53,783 nucleotides of DNA from Protostelium mycophagum. Lineage: Eukaryota > Evosea > Variosea > Protosteliida > Protosteliaceae. Location: the NCBI GenBank assembly GCA_002081555.1, contig MZNV01000704.1:1-53783 (forward strand). The letters run 5' to 3'. Each line of letters starts with the position of its first letter. Within the stretch, counting starts at the first letter, position 1. Positions 29,418 through 42,681 of the stretch are shown piece by piece. Below the pieces are notes generated by a model, which saw only the letters and a list, made by a program, of their open reading frames with translations, was not told the DNA's origin and searched no databases. The translations under genes and the position numbers were made by a program.

Positions 29418-32400
29418 ATGGTGAGTGCGGTGAGAGTCGGCACGAAGAGCTGGGAAGAACAAGTAGGTGATGACGACGAGGATGAACAGCTTAAAGAGAA
29501 GGGAGACCGTAAGAAGGTGTCACTGGTGAGAAGATGAATTTCTCGTGCTAAGTTCACCCAATACAGATCGAAAGGATCAGATCGAGCAATAAAGATAGAG
29601 GAACACTGTGGAACGTGTATCCAGTCATACACACTAATGAACCGGAAATCAATGCCACAAAAAAGTGACTTCGATTCTGTGAGCCAGTCTGACCTTGGCA
29701 GGTTTCCAAGTAACGCCATTGTCACAACAAAATACACTTTCTATAATTTTTTACCAAAGAACCTGTTAGAACAATTTCGACGTTTGACAAATGTGAGTCT
29801 CATGATATTTCGATTCAATACCAATGTGAACAGTTTTATTTCTTAATCATTGTCATCATAACCTGTATACCTTCCATCACGCCACTCACACCAGTCACGA
29901 GCATCGCTCCGCTTGTATTTGTACTTACCATTACTGCACTTCGCGAAGGCTTTGAGGACTATGTGAGTTATCGAAATACGATAGGCGTATTTGACATTTC
30001 AAAGCGGAGGTGGAAAGATGATCGTCGCAGCAACACGCGATTGTATGACCGTCTCGAGCCACAAACAGGCGACCACCTTAGCATCCGATCAGAAAAGATC
30101 CGAGTCGGAGACATCTTATTTTTGAAAAAGGAGGACATGATTCCTGCTGATGTTGTCATTTTGACAACCGGTTTAGAAGATGGGCTGGCATATGTCGAAA
30201 CCTCTCAGCTTGACGGGTACGCAGAGCTTGAGATTTTAACGCTAAATCCAACAGCGAAACAAACTTGAAGCAGTTTAAGGCACCGAAAGAGACGGCTTCT
30301 TTGGAAAAAGACGATTTATCAGCAATAAGGTATTCCTTCGAGTGCGAAGAGCCACACGCTGGGCTCTACACTTTTCATGGAAGATTGAAGAAGGACGATC
30401 AAAAATCTGCCTTGGATGCGAAGCAACTGCTGTTGAGAGTGAGTTATTTTCTAAGAAGAAAGATGATGACCGCTACAGGGTGCAAAATTGAGAAATACAC
30501 CCTGGGTATATGTGGTGGTGGTGTACACAGGCGTCGACACCAAATTATCACTCAACCAAAAGTCTCCTCCTTCCAAATTTTCGTCAGTAGAGCGCCGCAT
30601 GAACAAGATCGTGTTGGGAATATTTGTATTCGAGATGATTTGTGTCATTATCCAAGGATTTCTCGGAGGAATTTTGCAGGTAGGATGTACATATCTGCAG
30701 AAGTTCTAAAAATAGCCAGAACCTGCAGGGAAGTAACATGACTTACCTCGGTGAGGTGGCGCAGGAGTCTGCCCCACTCATCGGAATCAAGACCTTCTTC
30801 TCATATTTTGCACTACTTTCTTTTCTAATTCCCCAATCCCTTATGGTCACTCTCGAGATTGTGAAAGTCGGACAAGGTGATTCTTTTTGGCGCATTGTAG
30901 ATTGAGTGTTTTCAGCCATATTTATGAATTGGGACGAAGAGTTGAGGTTGGATCCGGATGACGGAAAGACCGGACTTACTGTGAAAACATCTAATCTCAA
31001 CGATGAACTTGCTCTGGTGAGTTCCTTTCTTATAAAAAGATGTTGATTAATCTAATAGGTCAAATATATTTTTTCGGACAAGACCGGAACACTCACCCAA
31101 AATTGCATGGAATTTGCTCAATGTTCCATCGCGGGAGTGGTGTATACGACTCCAATGGATGGACAGCTGCTCAGAGTTCTGAAATCAAACGGATGGGATC
31201 CCTCTTTACGTAAAAGTTCGTCTGGACAACAGGCACAGAAAGTCGCGGATTTCCTCAAGTGCCTCTGTTTATGTGAGCTTAAAATAAACAGACAGGGATC
31301 TGATAAAGATAGGTCATTCCATCGTTGTAGATATCGATCCAACCACACACAAGACTACTCTTCAAGCCTCATCTCCGGACGAAGTCGCGTTGGTCGAGGC
31401 AGCCATCGCTAACGGATTTGATTTCAAGTGAGTGGAAGATTTCGGCAGTTTCTGATCGTCTCGAAAGGTCATCAAGCTCAAAGGGACTCTTCTCCAACCA
31501 GTTAGGAGTGGAATGCCAGGACCAACTGTTGTGTACGATGGAATTCACTTCAGAGCGAGCGTCATCCACAGTCATCGTAAGAGAAGGCAAGACGGGAAAA
31601 ATCGTGTTGTACAGCAAAGGAGCTGATTCCAAGATGCTGAAGAGGCTAAAGGAGGATAACCCAGAGAATCAAAGAGTTGTGCCGTGAGTGATTTTCTGAG
31701 GGATATGCCAAGATTGACTTGCACAGATTGATAATGAAGCAAGTGGACCAATTTTCTGAAATGGGGCTGAGAACTCTGCTGTTGGCCAAGAAGGAGATAC
31801 CTGAGGACCATTTCAAATCATGGGAACGGGAATATAAAGAGGCATCCGCAGCGATCATCAATAGAGAAGCGAGGATGGCTCAGGTCTGCGCCTTGATGGA
31901 GAAAAATCTGGAACTATTGGGCTGCACTGCAATTGAGGACAAGTTACAGGAGAATGTCCCAGAAACAATTGAATTTCTCCTTCAGGTAAGTTTTTATGGA
32001 AGTTTTATGGCCATGAAGCTGAGTTGGACAAGGCTGGGATCAAACTGTGGGTCATCACTGGAGACAAACAACAGACCGCGATCAACATCGGTTATTCCAC
32101 CAGATTGCTCACGGCTGATCAGACCAAGATTATTGTGAACGTTCCGCGAATCTGTGACGATCCATCCGCCGAGATAGGAAAGATACTACAACGAGGAATA
32201 GAGGACAACAAACCGGTAGGTCTCATCAAACAATGAATTCTTAAGTTTTTGTAGGGAAATTTGGGACTGATCATCGATGGTGAAGCCTTGGTTTTCGCTC
32301 TGAAAGATCATCCTGATCTCTTTCTGCAAATCACTGCGATGTGTAAGAGTGTCGTATGCTGCAGAGCTTCCCCTCTTCAGAAGGCTCAAATCGTTCGTAT

Positions 32401-33727
32401 TGTCAAGCTGTCGAAGGGCGACATCACCTTGGCCATCGGAGATGGTGAGATGTAAAGAATGCTCACATATAATATTGACAATATCAGGCGCAAACGACGT
32501 CAGCATGATCCAAGAGGCACATATTGGTGTCGGACTGTTCGGCAGAGAAGGCACACAAGCGGCCCGAGCTAGCGATTATTCTATGATGCAATTTCAATAT
32601 CTAAAGAGGCTCATTGTGGTGCATGGAAGATATTCGTTCATCCGCAACGTCGGGTGCATCCACGTTTCACTGTACAAAAATATGGCCTTTTTCTTCGGAT
32701 TTTTCTGGTTTGCGTTCTTTTCCTTCTATTCTTCACTGGTAAGATTTCATATACTCGTTGTAAATTGACATTCTCAGCCTCTTTACGACGACTATTTAAT
32801 TACCTTATTTAATATCATTTTCACTTCAGCCCCACCTTTTCTGATCGGAATTTTCGACAAGGACATCCCAGAGGAGGTCGCTGCTGAGGTAAGAGCACAG
32901 TCATTCACCAGCAACAAGTTCTCAATAGACCAGCACCCAGAAGTGTATAGAACTGTACAGGACGGAACCAGGTTTTCCATCAAAACAGCAGGCCGATGGC
33001 TTCTTGCCGCTTTCTATCATTCTTTTGGTAGGTCACCACTCAAAACTTCCATTCTGACCCTTTCAGCTATTTTCATAGTGGCGTGGCTCTCTTTTGGAGA
33101 ATCAGTCAGCCCATTTGGCAACCCGAGCGACTTCGCCACTTGGGGAATGCTGATCTCAACTTCAGGCATCATCGTAGTTCTGCTCAAAATCGGTCTGGCG
33201 ATCAAGTGAGTACTTTCATTTTGGCTCGTTGTAGATTCGATTTGACTCCTCCCAGCGCTTGGAATTGGATCAGTGGGTTGTTCCATTTCTTGTCATTCGG
33301 GGCTTACGTACTCGTCTGCATCATCCTCAGTCTTTTGTCAACATGGCACTGGAACAGAGAATTCTGGGTTTTATGTATGTCTCTATTCTCTTTGTGAGAG
33401 ATGATTCTGATTTTATGTAGTCACTCTGGGCGCCAATCCTGTATTCTGGTTCACTGTAATATTGGCGGTAGCTGTCGCTCTCATACCAGATATCACCGTG
33501 AAATAGTGAGTCGAGATTCTTCCAGGTGAAACTCACCATGAAACAGTTACTGGAGGCAGCACAGACCCACACTCTTAGACATCATACAAGAAGCTCATCT
33601 GAAGCGAAGCAATGTTCGCAGAACATCTTCGGCCGCCGCAGTGGATCTATTTTTAACACGCGTCGACACTGCTGATGTGACGACCCCACACAAGAAGAGA
33701 AACAAGCCGATGGCAGTGGAAGATTAA
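29418..33727 (+). CDS. P4-type ATPase (phospholipid flippase)
   Basis: Around twenty exons. The N-terminus is acidic ([20 protein letters not shown]), then [20 protein letters not shown], the P4 entry motif. The actuator loop reads LDGETNLKQF once a 38-nt intron near 30219 is removed. The phosphorylation site is [10 protein letters not shown] (31074-31103). Nucleotide-binding blocks include [26 protein letters not shown] and [11 protein letters not shown]. Hinge motifs [19 protein letters not shown] and [20 protein letters not shown] are present. Six further membrane segments follow and the end is basic ([15 protein letters not shown]). P4-ATPases flip aminophospholipids to the cytosolic leaflet, usually with a CDC50 partner that is not in this window. 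All key catalytic residues are present. Confidence 0.93.
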
Positions 33728-33883
33728 CACGTTATTATAAGGAGAAATCGAGAAGAGCATGACGAATGTGATCGTCCCAGGACTGTATCAGTAAAAGCAC
33801 TGTTTGCTCCAATAGATAACGAAAGTGAAAGCGTTGGAGAGTTCTATTTCTTCTGTGATCTATCCAAATATAGAGTGGCCGGG

Positions 33884-36800
33884 TTAAGATGGAACGCCTT
33901 TTGTGTCTGTGCGCTTCCTTCCTTCTCTTTCCCTTCCCCTTTCATAATCTGCATTTTTCGTCAGTAAATGTTGTACAATCTTCAGGTTCACCTTTCCGAG
34001 TTGTGCGATGGCTGTGTCGCTGTTTCTGTCGTTATCCAACTCATAGTAGACATCATCAGTGGAGAGGGCCCATTCTTTATCGTTGGTGTGGATCACGGAT
34101 AATAAGTAGTTCACCATCGGCATCTTAGCATCTCCCATAATGGCGTCTTGAAGTGGCTGTTCTGCTGCCGCGGCGTTATTTTGCTTCAGGAGGACCAGAC
34201 CTAAAATTTTGATGAGTATTTAGAAGAAGATTCCTGGAAATTTTTTACCCTTGAGAAGGCCGAGGATGGGGGCGTTTGATGACGTCATCGCTTGGTCGAT
34301 GACCCGGTTTGCATCTGCGAATTTCCTGTTCTTAATGTGAAGATGTCCCAGTCTAATCAATGTCGACAGCAGGCCGTTACTTTTGGCAGGAATATTTTCC
34401 AAGTTTTTTACAGCTTGGTTCAGAACGGCTTCTGCGGCAGCGACGTTCTTCAACATCTCGTACGCGGCGGAAAGTTCCTAGCAAGTTTAATGGAAAGTTC
34501 AAAGAAGGTTTAAATACCTGGTACAGAAGCTCATTGGTGGGGTCATTACGTATTGCATCGTTGTAGAGCGACAAGACTTTCTTATTTTCAGAACTTGCAG
34601 GTTGTAACGCAGCTCTTGCCATCACGACCCTAAAGAATAATGAATATAAATACATGCATCTACAACGAACCTGGCCTTCTGTCTGCATACAAAAGAAGAT
34701 AGTTTCTTGTCAGTGTTAACATCAGCTGGCATCTCATCCACAAATTTCGATGCTCTTTCAATTAACTTAGAGTCTCTTATGCTCCTGGAGAGGTACGTCT
34801 CTACAATCGCTGCTCTCAAAAATACCTGCGTTCAACTTGAATTTCTGAAACTTTCAAGTTGAAAATTCTTACCTCTTGTTCTCTGTTCATCTCCCCCTTC
34901 GTCCTATGAAATTTCTTAGAAAAATAAGAGAATATTCGCGACTCACTGGAAGCGTTGTAGAACGGAAGAGATTACGTTCTCTGTTCTGTACCATATATCG
35001 TCCTTCTGTAGGTGTATTCCGAGTGAATAATTGACAAGGCATAACAGATACCTTGTTTATTTTAAAAACTTTTTGGCATTTTATATATATCTCCTATTAT
35101 TAAAATTTCGACAGTAAAATGGAAAAACATACCAGCTCTTAAATGAGTTTGGATTGATGTGGATGGCTCGATGTAGAGAGCTAGATGCGTTACGTAATGC
35201 GTCCACTCCAGAATAACTGAACGTTCCCGTAACCTGACTCACGTAAATCTCCGGAATTTCTGTGAAATTTCACTCACTTTTCCGAAGCGCAGAGTGGCCT
35301 CCGAAACTTGATTGAATTTCTGGACTGTCTCGTTGTACTTTGACATGATGGAGGAGTAGCGCAAGTGACTTTGCTGATGGATCGTCTTAAAAGTCTCGGA
35401 TTTTTTTAATTTTCTACTGATCTCGTGAGGTTGTACGAGAGGGGTCAGTAAATTCCTGGAAAATTCTTCAGTAAAATGTCGTGATGACGTCATCATACCT
35501 AGATACATTGAATAAGAGTGATGAATCTTTCTGGAAATCCATGATGATGCTGTTTAGCTTTGACCACAAGTATGGCTTCGATGGGTACAGATGTATACAT
35601 TTTGATATTACTCTCTTCGCCTTCTCCACTTCTCCCTGTCAAATGTCAAATATACGTCAGATACGTCAATAACATGTCAACATGTCAACAAATATTAAAT
35701 ATGTCAAACTACAAACCTGTAGAATGTAGTATTTAAAGTCCAAGATTGTGCATACTTCTGATGGTACTAATCTCATCTTGTATAACTTGTCCAAATATGT
35801 CCTGTATTCCTCAGAATTTCTCGGATATTTCACCGAAATTTCACCTGGCAATCTTGAATTCTTTGATGACAAGTGCGAGAGCTACGAGTGTCTCTACCGA
35901 TTTCTCATCATTGGGGTTGCTCTTTACACTGTACACGTCATCATCACGTTTGATGACGTCATATCATCACACGACCTTTGAATGATGACATTATGCCAGA
36001 AAAATTGAAAGTATCATTTGAATGAGAAGTTTTGATGATCTACAACGAGCAATCAATTACCATTGGGCGATGTAGTTCTTGGCTTGGTTTGTCTTCCCGT
36101 CCTTATGTGATATCATACTAAGACATATCAACGCTTGTCTCTTATTGTCCTCTGTTGCTGTGGCAATTTTCATCGAATTTTCGAGTATTTCTATCGCCTT
36201 GGATGTGGCTGGGGCTGTCAGATTCTGAAAATAAAATAGATCAGAAATTTCGAAATAAATAATCCTGACTACAATTGATTCCTTAAAATCTTGATAAAAA
36301 TTCTGGAATAAAATATGTAGGAAATAATTTGCATACATCCAGATTCAGCGTGATGAAGTGCCAGGTATAATTGACTCTGGTATTCTTCGGGAAATCTCTC
36401 GCATAACTTTTGTAATTTTTCCAGCGTCTACAACTGTTCAGATATCACGGAATTTCACGGAGATTTCACCTCGTTATCCTCTTGTGTCGGTTGTAATACT
36501 GATCTTATTCTGCCCAAATTTACCGCAACGCATTTGTCTTTGAAGTCTCTAGATACTTGCTCTGAAAAGTCGGAGATGGTGGTGGGTGTTTGAGGCTCTA
36601 CAACGAGTCAATTTCATCAAAATGAGAATATATGTTCCGCACAATCACATATTCAGCAGATACAACTGTGCAATATATTTACTAATAATATTCTTGTGCG
36701 TTGTAGATACTGATGACATCTTGTCACAGTTGTGAATATCTGCAAAAACACCACGATTATTTCACAAATCTCAGGAAGACAGAGTTAACTTGGATTAATC

Positions 36801-39800
36801 CAAAAAATCGGAAAAAACTCTGCATACCTGCAGATCCGCGTGATTTCTCGCCACGCAATAGGTTTTCTGTAATCTCGAGGTGTTGTAGAGATTGACTAAA
36901 AAGACCCTCTCCTTCAAGTGCCAGAGAAAGCATCAGGTGTCCTGAAATTTCTTAGAAAATTCTTGGAGAAATTTCACGGAAATTTCAATTAAGTTATGTT
37001 TAAAAATCCAGTGGAATTTCGGGTACTTACCGTGCGCATCAAGAGGTTCTCTTGCTGAATAAGTATTTAATGCTGTAGATGCCGATGAAAATTCGCCCAA
37101 AGAGATAGATACTGTTCCCATAGCAATATGAACTTGATCTACAATGCCAGATGTACCCAATGCAATGGCCTAAGAAATTTCAGTGAAATTCCATACATTA
37201 ATTCCCACCTGTTTGAGAAGTTTGGAGGATTTTTTGAGTGCGTCACGTGACCCGACAAATTCAGTGGTGATGGCTTGTCCCATCCATGCTGCAGGTTGTA
37301 TAGAACTCACCGATAATGCACTCTCATAAGCTATAAATAGCATCAATCAAGATAAATGTCCCAAAAATAGTCCGTATATATAGATTTGTCTTTCCCACCT
37401 TTGTGTGCATCTGCAAGTTTTCCGTATTGTAAATATAATGCTCCCAGATTATTCCAAGCCACCGCATTCTATCGCGTCAGTTAACGTGTGTTCTCTCTTT
37501 ATGTTACCGTGACTCACCCTGTGGTCCAGTTGGATGGCCTTAATGAATGCGTGTTGTTGTCTGTCCGGAGTTTTCTCCACAACTCCGAGCGCGTTCCAAA
37601 ATGATGACTCGTTCGGGGAATTTTTGATGGCAGACATCAGACTTTTCCTCGAATTTTCCAAGAGGAGATTCTGCTGGGTGGGGTCTGATGACGTCATCAG
37701 TTTCTACACGGTCAGAAATTCAGAAAAAATATTACCGGTAGATATACGGCTTTGGAAGTGTAGATTGACACCTAGGTCGTAAAGCAATGTGACGAGTGTG
37801 TTATTCAACTTGAAAGCGGCCTCATAAGCTTTTCCACCCTTCACTAAATTGACCAGAAGATTTTGCTTGTAATTTTCTGCAGACTCTCCCACGTTCTACA
37901 ACGAGTCAACCAAGTTAATGGCACAAAAAATTCTTCAAATGAGAAATATATTTTGCAAGAAGAATGGATGTGTGAAAGAAATTTCAGAGAAATATCTCAC
38001 TGATGATTGTAGATCGAGGGAGGAGAGGGTGGGGGGTACGTGTACGTAATAAGTATAAGCGTCACCTAGCAACTTCCACAGACAGCATATCTTCGGTCCG
38101 ACCTTAACGGCGTGTTCCAATGTCTTTACGGCCTCTGATAAACTATTGTAGGCCTGTTAATCATCAATATTTATAATCAATATTGTTTCTGTATTCTTTC
38201 CAGAAGAATATAATATTTCGGAACAAATAATGATTTCTGCAGAAGAAACATGCCGCAAGTTGTGATTGTTCGTCACTTCGTATCTCATTGTCATATTCAT
38301 TGCGGCTCCGCCGCACATAAATCATTTCACCAATCGATGTATGAGGAGGTCACTTATCAAACTCAAGATAATGACCTCCTTCCAAAAAGATCACAACATT
38401 TTTTATAAAAGATTTGACATTTTTGGAGAAGAAAATGCTGCTATTTTTGATGATTCATCAATCTAAAAATACCACAAAATAATGTAGAGATGCGTCATGA
38501 TGACGTCATCACCTGACGGTAAAATCCCTGCTGTAATAACTCCAGTGTGCTGTGTAGATGCGCTTCTCCAAGCCCCTTGAGCGCGGGTAAATAATCCGGG
38601 TGAACTTGTAGTGCGTTGTGGAATTGGTCAAGTGATTCATGAGATTGGCCCAGTAGCTTCTGCAGTGACGCAACTTGGTACTGAAAAGTCAGTGAGATTT
38701 CACGGTATTATCCCATTTAATTTTTGAGGTTAGTTTTGAATAATTGTGCAGCAGAGCTGCACTGTCAATTATACTTTTACGACAAATGAATATATTCTCC
38801 ACAATAATTCTGGAATTTCCTTCAAATTTCGATGAAATCTCCACCTGACTGTAGTCCAATTTTTCGTCGATTTGTACAGCCCTCGTGAATGCTTTGAGTG
38901 ATGCGACAACTTTTCCTTGTCTTCTGTACGTCTCAGCGAGTCCCTGCCAACACACAGCATCGTTAGAGTCCTCTCTAAGCGTGTTCTGAAAGCTGACCAC
39001 CGCCTCGTCGTACTCTCCTTGTGTCTACAACGAGTCAGGGTGATAAGGTCATCCTATTTTTAGTATGGTGCTTCTAAAGAAAGTTTCTAACAGCTAAACT
39101 CTAATGATTGAAAGCCTTTTGTGAAAAAATAAAATCTAAAAAAATAATTAAAATATACAAAAATTGTTACCTGCTGATATACTGCCAGTCTCAACCACGC
39201 CCATTTCACTCTGTGAGACTTGGAGACGATTGTTCTGTACAGATTGACAGCCAATGACGTCTGCTTTGTAGATATATACAGATCTGCGAGAGAAATTCCC
39301 GCTTCTGGATCTAGTGGATCTACATCTATATCAATATCCTAAACCTCATCTAGAAATACACCAACACATGTCCACCAGAAATTAAACAAATAAAAGTACA
39401 CTAAAAACACCATTTTTATGGCTTTACCGCACAACACAAACACACAACACAATTATATCTTCCTAATGTCTTATGAGAATGGAAACTCACTCAGGCTGAA
39501 TGCCTTCTGGTAGCATCGTTTTGCCTTCTCTATATCATTTGATTTCATGTAAAGATGTCCCAAGAAACTGAAGTTAGAAGACATGTTTGGATCGAGCTGC
39601 GCGGAGAGTAAAAAGTGCTTGTGGCAGAGGTCCTTATTCGTGACGTAATCTCCTCCCAGGGAGTAGTAAGTTCTTCCCAGGTAATGATATAAAGACGAAA
39701 GTCCTGTATTTTTTATCCTTCAATTTTATTTTTAATTTTTTTATAATTTAATTTTTTAGAAAGAACTACCTTTGGAATTATCTCCTGGTAGAGATTTATA

Positions 39801-42486
39801 CAGTGGTAACGCCTCGGTCAGGCTTTTCAAGGCAGATTGTAGATCGCCTGCACACGTCATCATCATATCTACATCGTTGTAGACCACCAAATCTCACCTT
39901 TCATAAAGTATATTTTTCCGGCAAGCAAGATGGCCTCGTGATCTTTTGGTGATATCTCGAGTATTTTATTATTCCATTCTGAGGCGGTCTCGTAATCTTT
40001 TGTATCATATGACAATGTTGCCAAACCCTATTGTGGTAAATTCCCGTGAAATTTCACCGTAATTTATATACCTTGAGTGCGGGGATATTGTTCTGATCAT
40101 AATCCTTCAGGATATTTTCGTACGTTGAGGTCGCGTCTTTGTGTTTTCTATTTCTATGATATGTCTGGCCGAGTACGAGTTGTAATGACAGTGCAGCACT
40201 AATTATCTCAGTGATTTTTTATCTTTGTTTTAACTTGGGATTTTATTCCACTAGAATAATTTTTCAATGATATTTTCCGGACAAGATCTGTTGTAAAAAT
40301 ACTTTTAATATGCCAGATAAAAATTTCCTATTGCAAAAATTTGAATGGTATACCTCTTGTGTGATGCGCCGCCACAATCCTTCGTGTTTTTATCTGAATA
40401 AGACATGCCCTTCCTGATTGCCTCTAATGTCGCTTGGTAAGAGTTATTCACGAGTAGAAGCTTAGACATCTCCACCCATCCCTCTAATATTCCAGGAAAA
40501 CTCTTCAGGCCGCGGGAGATGAAAGTCCTGGCCTCCTCGTTCAAGTTGAAACGTGTCAGTTCGCTCTACAACGCTCAGAATTTTTCATTAAAAGATTTTT
40601 TTAAAAATCCGAATTCTGAAAAACTGATCTCTTTAAAATCTTCGAAAAAAATGAAAATATCTCAAAAATATTCAAAAAATTTGAAAATATTCGAAAAAAT
40701 TTCAGACCTGTGTCTGCACAGAGGAATCAATGGTCTGGTCTCCATATCTTTTGAAGTATATTTTAGAAATCTCCATGCCCAAATATAAATGGGATAAACC
40801 ATGTTGAGGGAAGAAGTGAATCAGCCTCGTGAATAATCTCTTGGCTTGATTTTTTACTTTTATTCCTAAGAATTTCTGAATCTTGTCTGGTTGTAGATGA
40901 TGAAATCTTTTTGATTCGTTGTAGATATGTACCTGAATCGTTGTCGTCCTCCTGTTGTAGATGGGCGAGGGTTTCATACAGATAAGAAGAATTGACTTGC
41001 TTTGACAAGAGGGAATAACATTTGGCGCTGATGGCCCTCTTTAGCTGTGAAATCTCAGTGAAATCTCGATAAAAATGCGAGAATTACGTCAAGAGATCCA
41101 GACTGTAGTCTCCTTCTGTTGACCATTCTATGAATATATTTATCCGCATAAGGCCAAGTCGATGGTGATGCCGCAGGTAGTGAAATGATCTCGTTGTAGA
41201 TAGTGTCAAGCTGATTGATGTCAGAATGCTGGTACAGTTGGGTGATTCTGTAGGACAAAAATATCTCGGAAAAATCTCGTATAAAGTGCTACATAGGCGC
41301 AAAGAGCCAAAACAATGATAAAAGGTGCATAATACTTTATTCTATTTATATTGCTCAGTAATTTCAATATTCCCTCCTAATTGGAGTTTACGCAAAGCCA
41401 CAAGATCACACGTAAAATTATGTGAAATAAAGACGTGAACAGATTCATACCTCTGTGTTGGACAATCTTTCATCTACAACTTGATCCTCTATCTCCTTTC
41501 TCACGGGGTCTTCTGGTGTTTCAGAATTTCCTGCTAAAACCTGTGGTTCAGGTTTGACCGGCTGCTTTCCAGATTTCAAAGTGGACTTGATCACCCTCGC
41601 GTGTCGTCTGATGACGTCATTACACGTCATCTTGATCATCACAAGAGGTCACATATTTTTCATGCACATTAAACAACACAATTGAATAAAACTCACTTTG
41701 TGACCTCCTTCTCTACAATAGAGGCTTCGTTATCCTCCATGATCATCACGATGTTGATCAGAGCTTGTTCCGTTGTGATAGTCGGTTCCTCATTATCCTT
41801 GTTCAACTCGATAAGCTCTCTCCAAAGCTTGATGGCCTGAAGATTTTCAGAAGTAATTCCATCTTGATGTTTTATGATGATCCATTCCAAGAATGGATAG
41901 GTGAAGAATGTACCTCTGCAGATTTTTCTGCCTCTTTCAGAGTCTCTGCCAATTTAACACGATACTCCATCGCTTTCTTTACATCGGTTCTGTATGTTCA
42001 TCAAATCATTAAAGTCGAGGTATTAATATAATAACTCACGTGAATTCGGTGATCTTTCTCAAGGCTTCTTCTAATTTAGCGAGATCTCTTGATTTTGTGT
42101 GAACTTCTACGAGTCCCTTCATTCCATCAGATTGACGTCACTGACATATTGATCAGACTAACCCTCCAAGCCAAAGGATTGACAGGATCCAGCTCGATGG
42201 CCTTTCTATATGCGACATCAGCTTGTTCAAGAGGTGTTAATTTGGCCTCCTCTTCCCACTCATCTTTTGGCTGTCCTCTATCTTTCTCCACAGCTGACGA
42301 TTCGAATGCTGATTTACCAGCGAGAAGCCACACATTATAATTTTTCTTGTCAATCTTCAAGGCGTTTTTGCATTGTTTAAGAGCTCGTCAAGTCAGATCA
42401 ATACAAATATATTTCGAACCTTCTTTGAAATCCTTCTTCTCTATCGCCTCACGAGCTGCCTTAACACAGGCTCGTAGCTCACTCAT
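33884..42486 (-). CDS. SKIC3: SKI3/TTC37 homologue, TPR scaffold of the Ski complex
   Basis: This is the longest gene of the window with SKI3-type TPR repeats throughout and roughly thirty small exons. It starts MSELRACVKAAREAIEKKD, then ALKQCKNALKIDKKNYNVWL. This matches TTC37 ([34 protein letters not shown]). TPR helices include VAYRKAIELDPVNPLAWR, LVSFQNTLREDSNDAVCWQG, LHRAIHINPNSFKSWYLLC and AVNYSLG-type spacing. The C-terminus reads MVNYLLSVIHTNDKEWALST and ends RKRTDTKGVPS. SKI3 binds SKI2 and SKI8 and feeds RNA to the cytoplasmic exosome in 3'-5' mRNA decay. Length fits the family (about 1,500 residues). Introns share unusual motifs (see findings). Exon-level accuracy is limited; one or two internal exons may be missed. 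It converges with the P4-ATPase, 157 bp away. Confidence 0.88.
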
Positions 42487-42681
42487 TAATTGATACTGCG
42501 ATTATCTTTTGATTTCAACAGAATGATCAAGAGGAGACGTAAATTGCATTTTACTACAACGGAGATCACAGGAGGCGAAAGAAAGTGGGGTATAGTTGCT
42601 CAACTCACAAGAGACAAAATCCTGTCTGCCTCCAGATATTCTCAGGAGCCTTTCCTCTTGATGAAAATCGAAAATAATCAA

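Noticed and set aside
30225-30262. Loss of the actuator DGET motif in the P4-ATPase (apparent DGYAELE)
   Set aside because: The altered residues are intronic; removing a GT-AG intron restores LDGETNLK.
31318-31335. CGTTGTAGAT in the P4-ATPase as a 3' splice site
   Set aside because: Here it is coding: the frame reads HSIVVDIDP, matching the conserved P4-ATPase block, so TTGTAG is not an intron end at this spot.
32024-32768. Second open frames on both strands in the P4-ATPase
   Set aside because: Only the frame carrying [12 protein letters not shown] and [11 protein letters not shown] fits the family; the others are overlaps across short introns.
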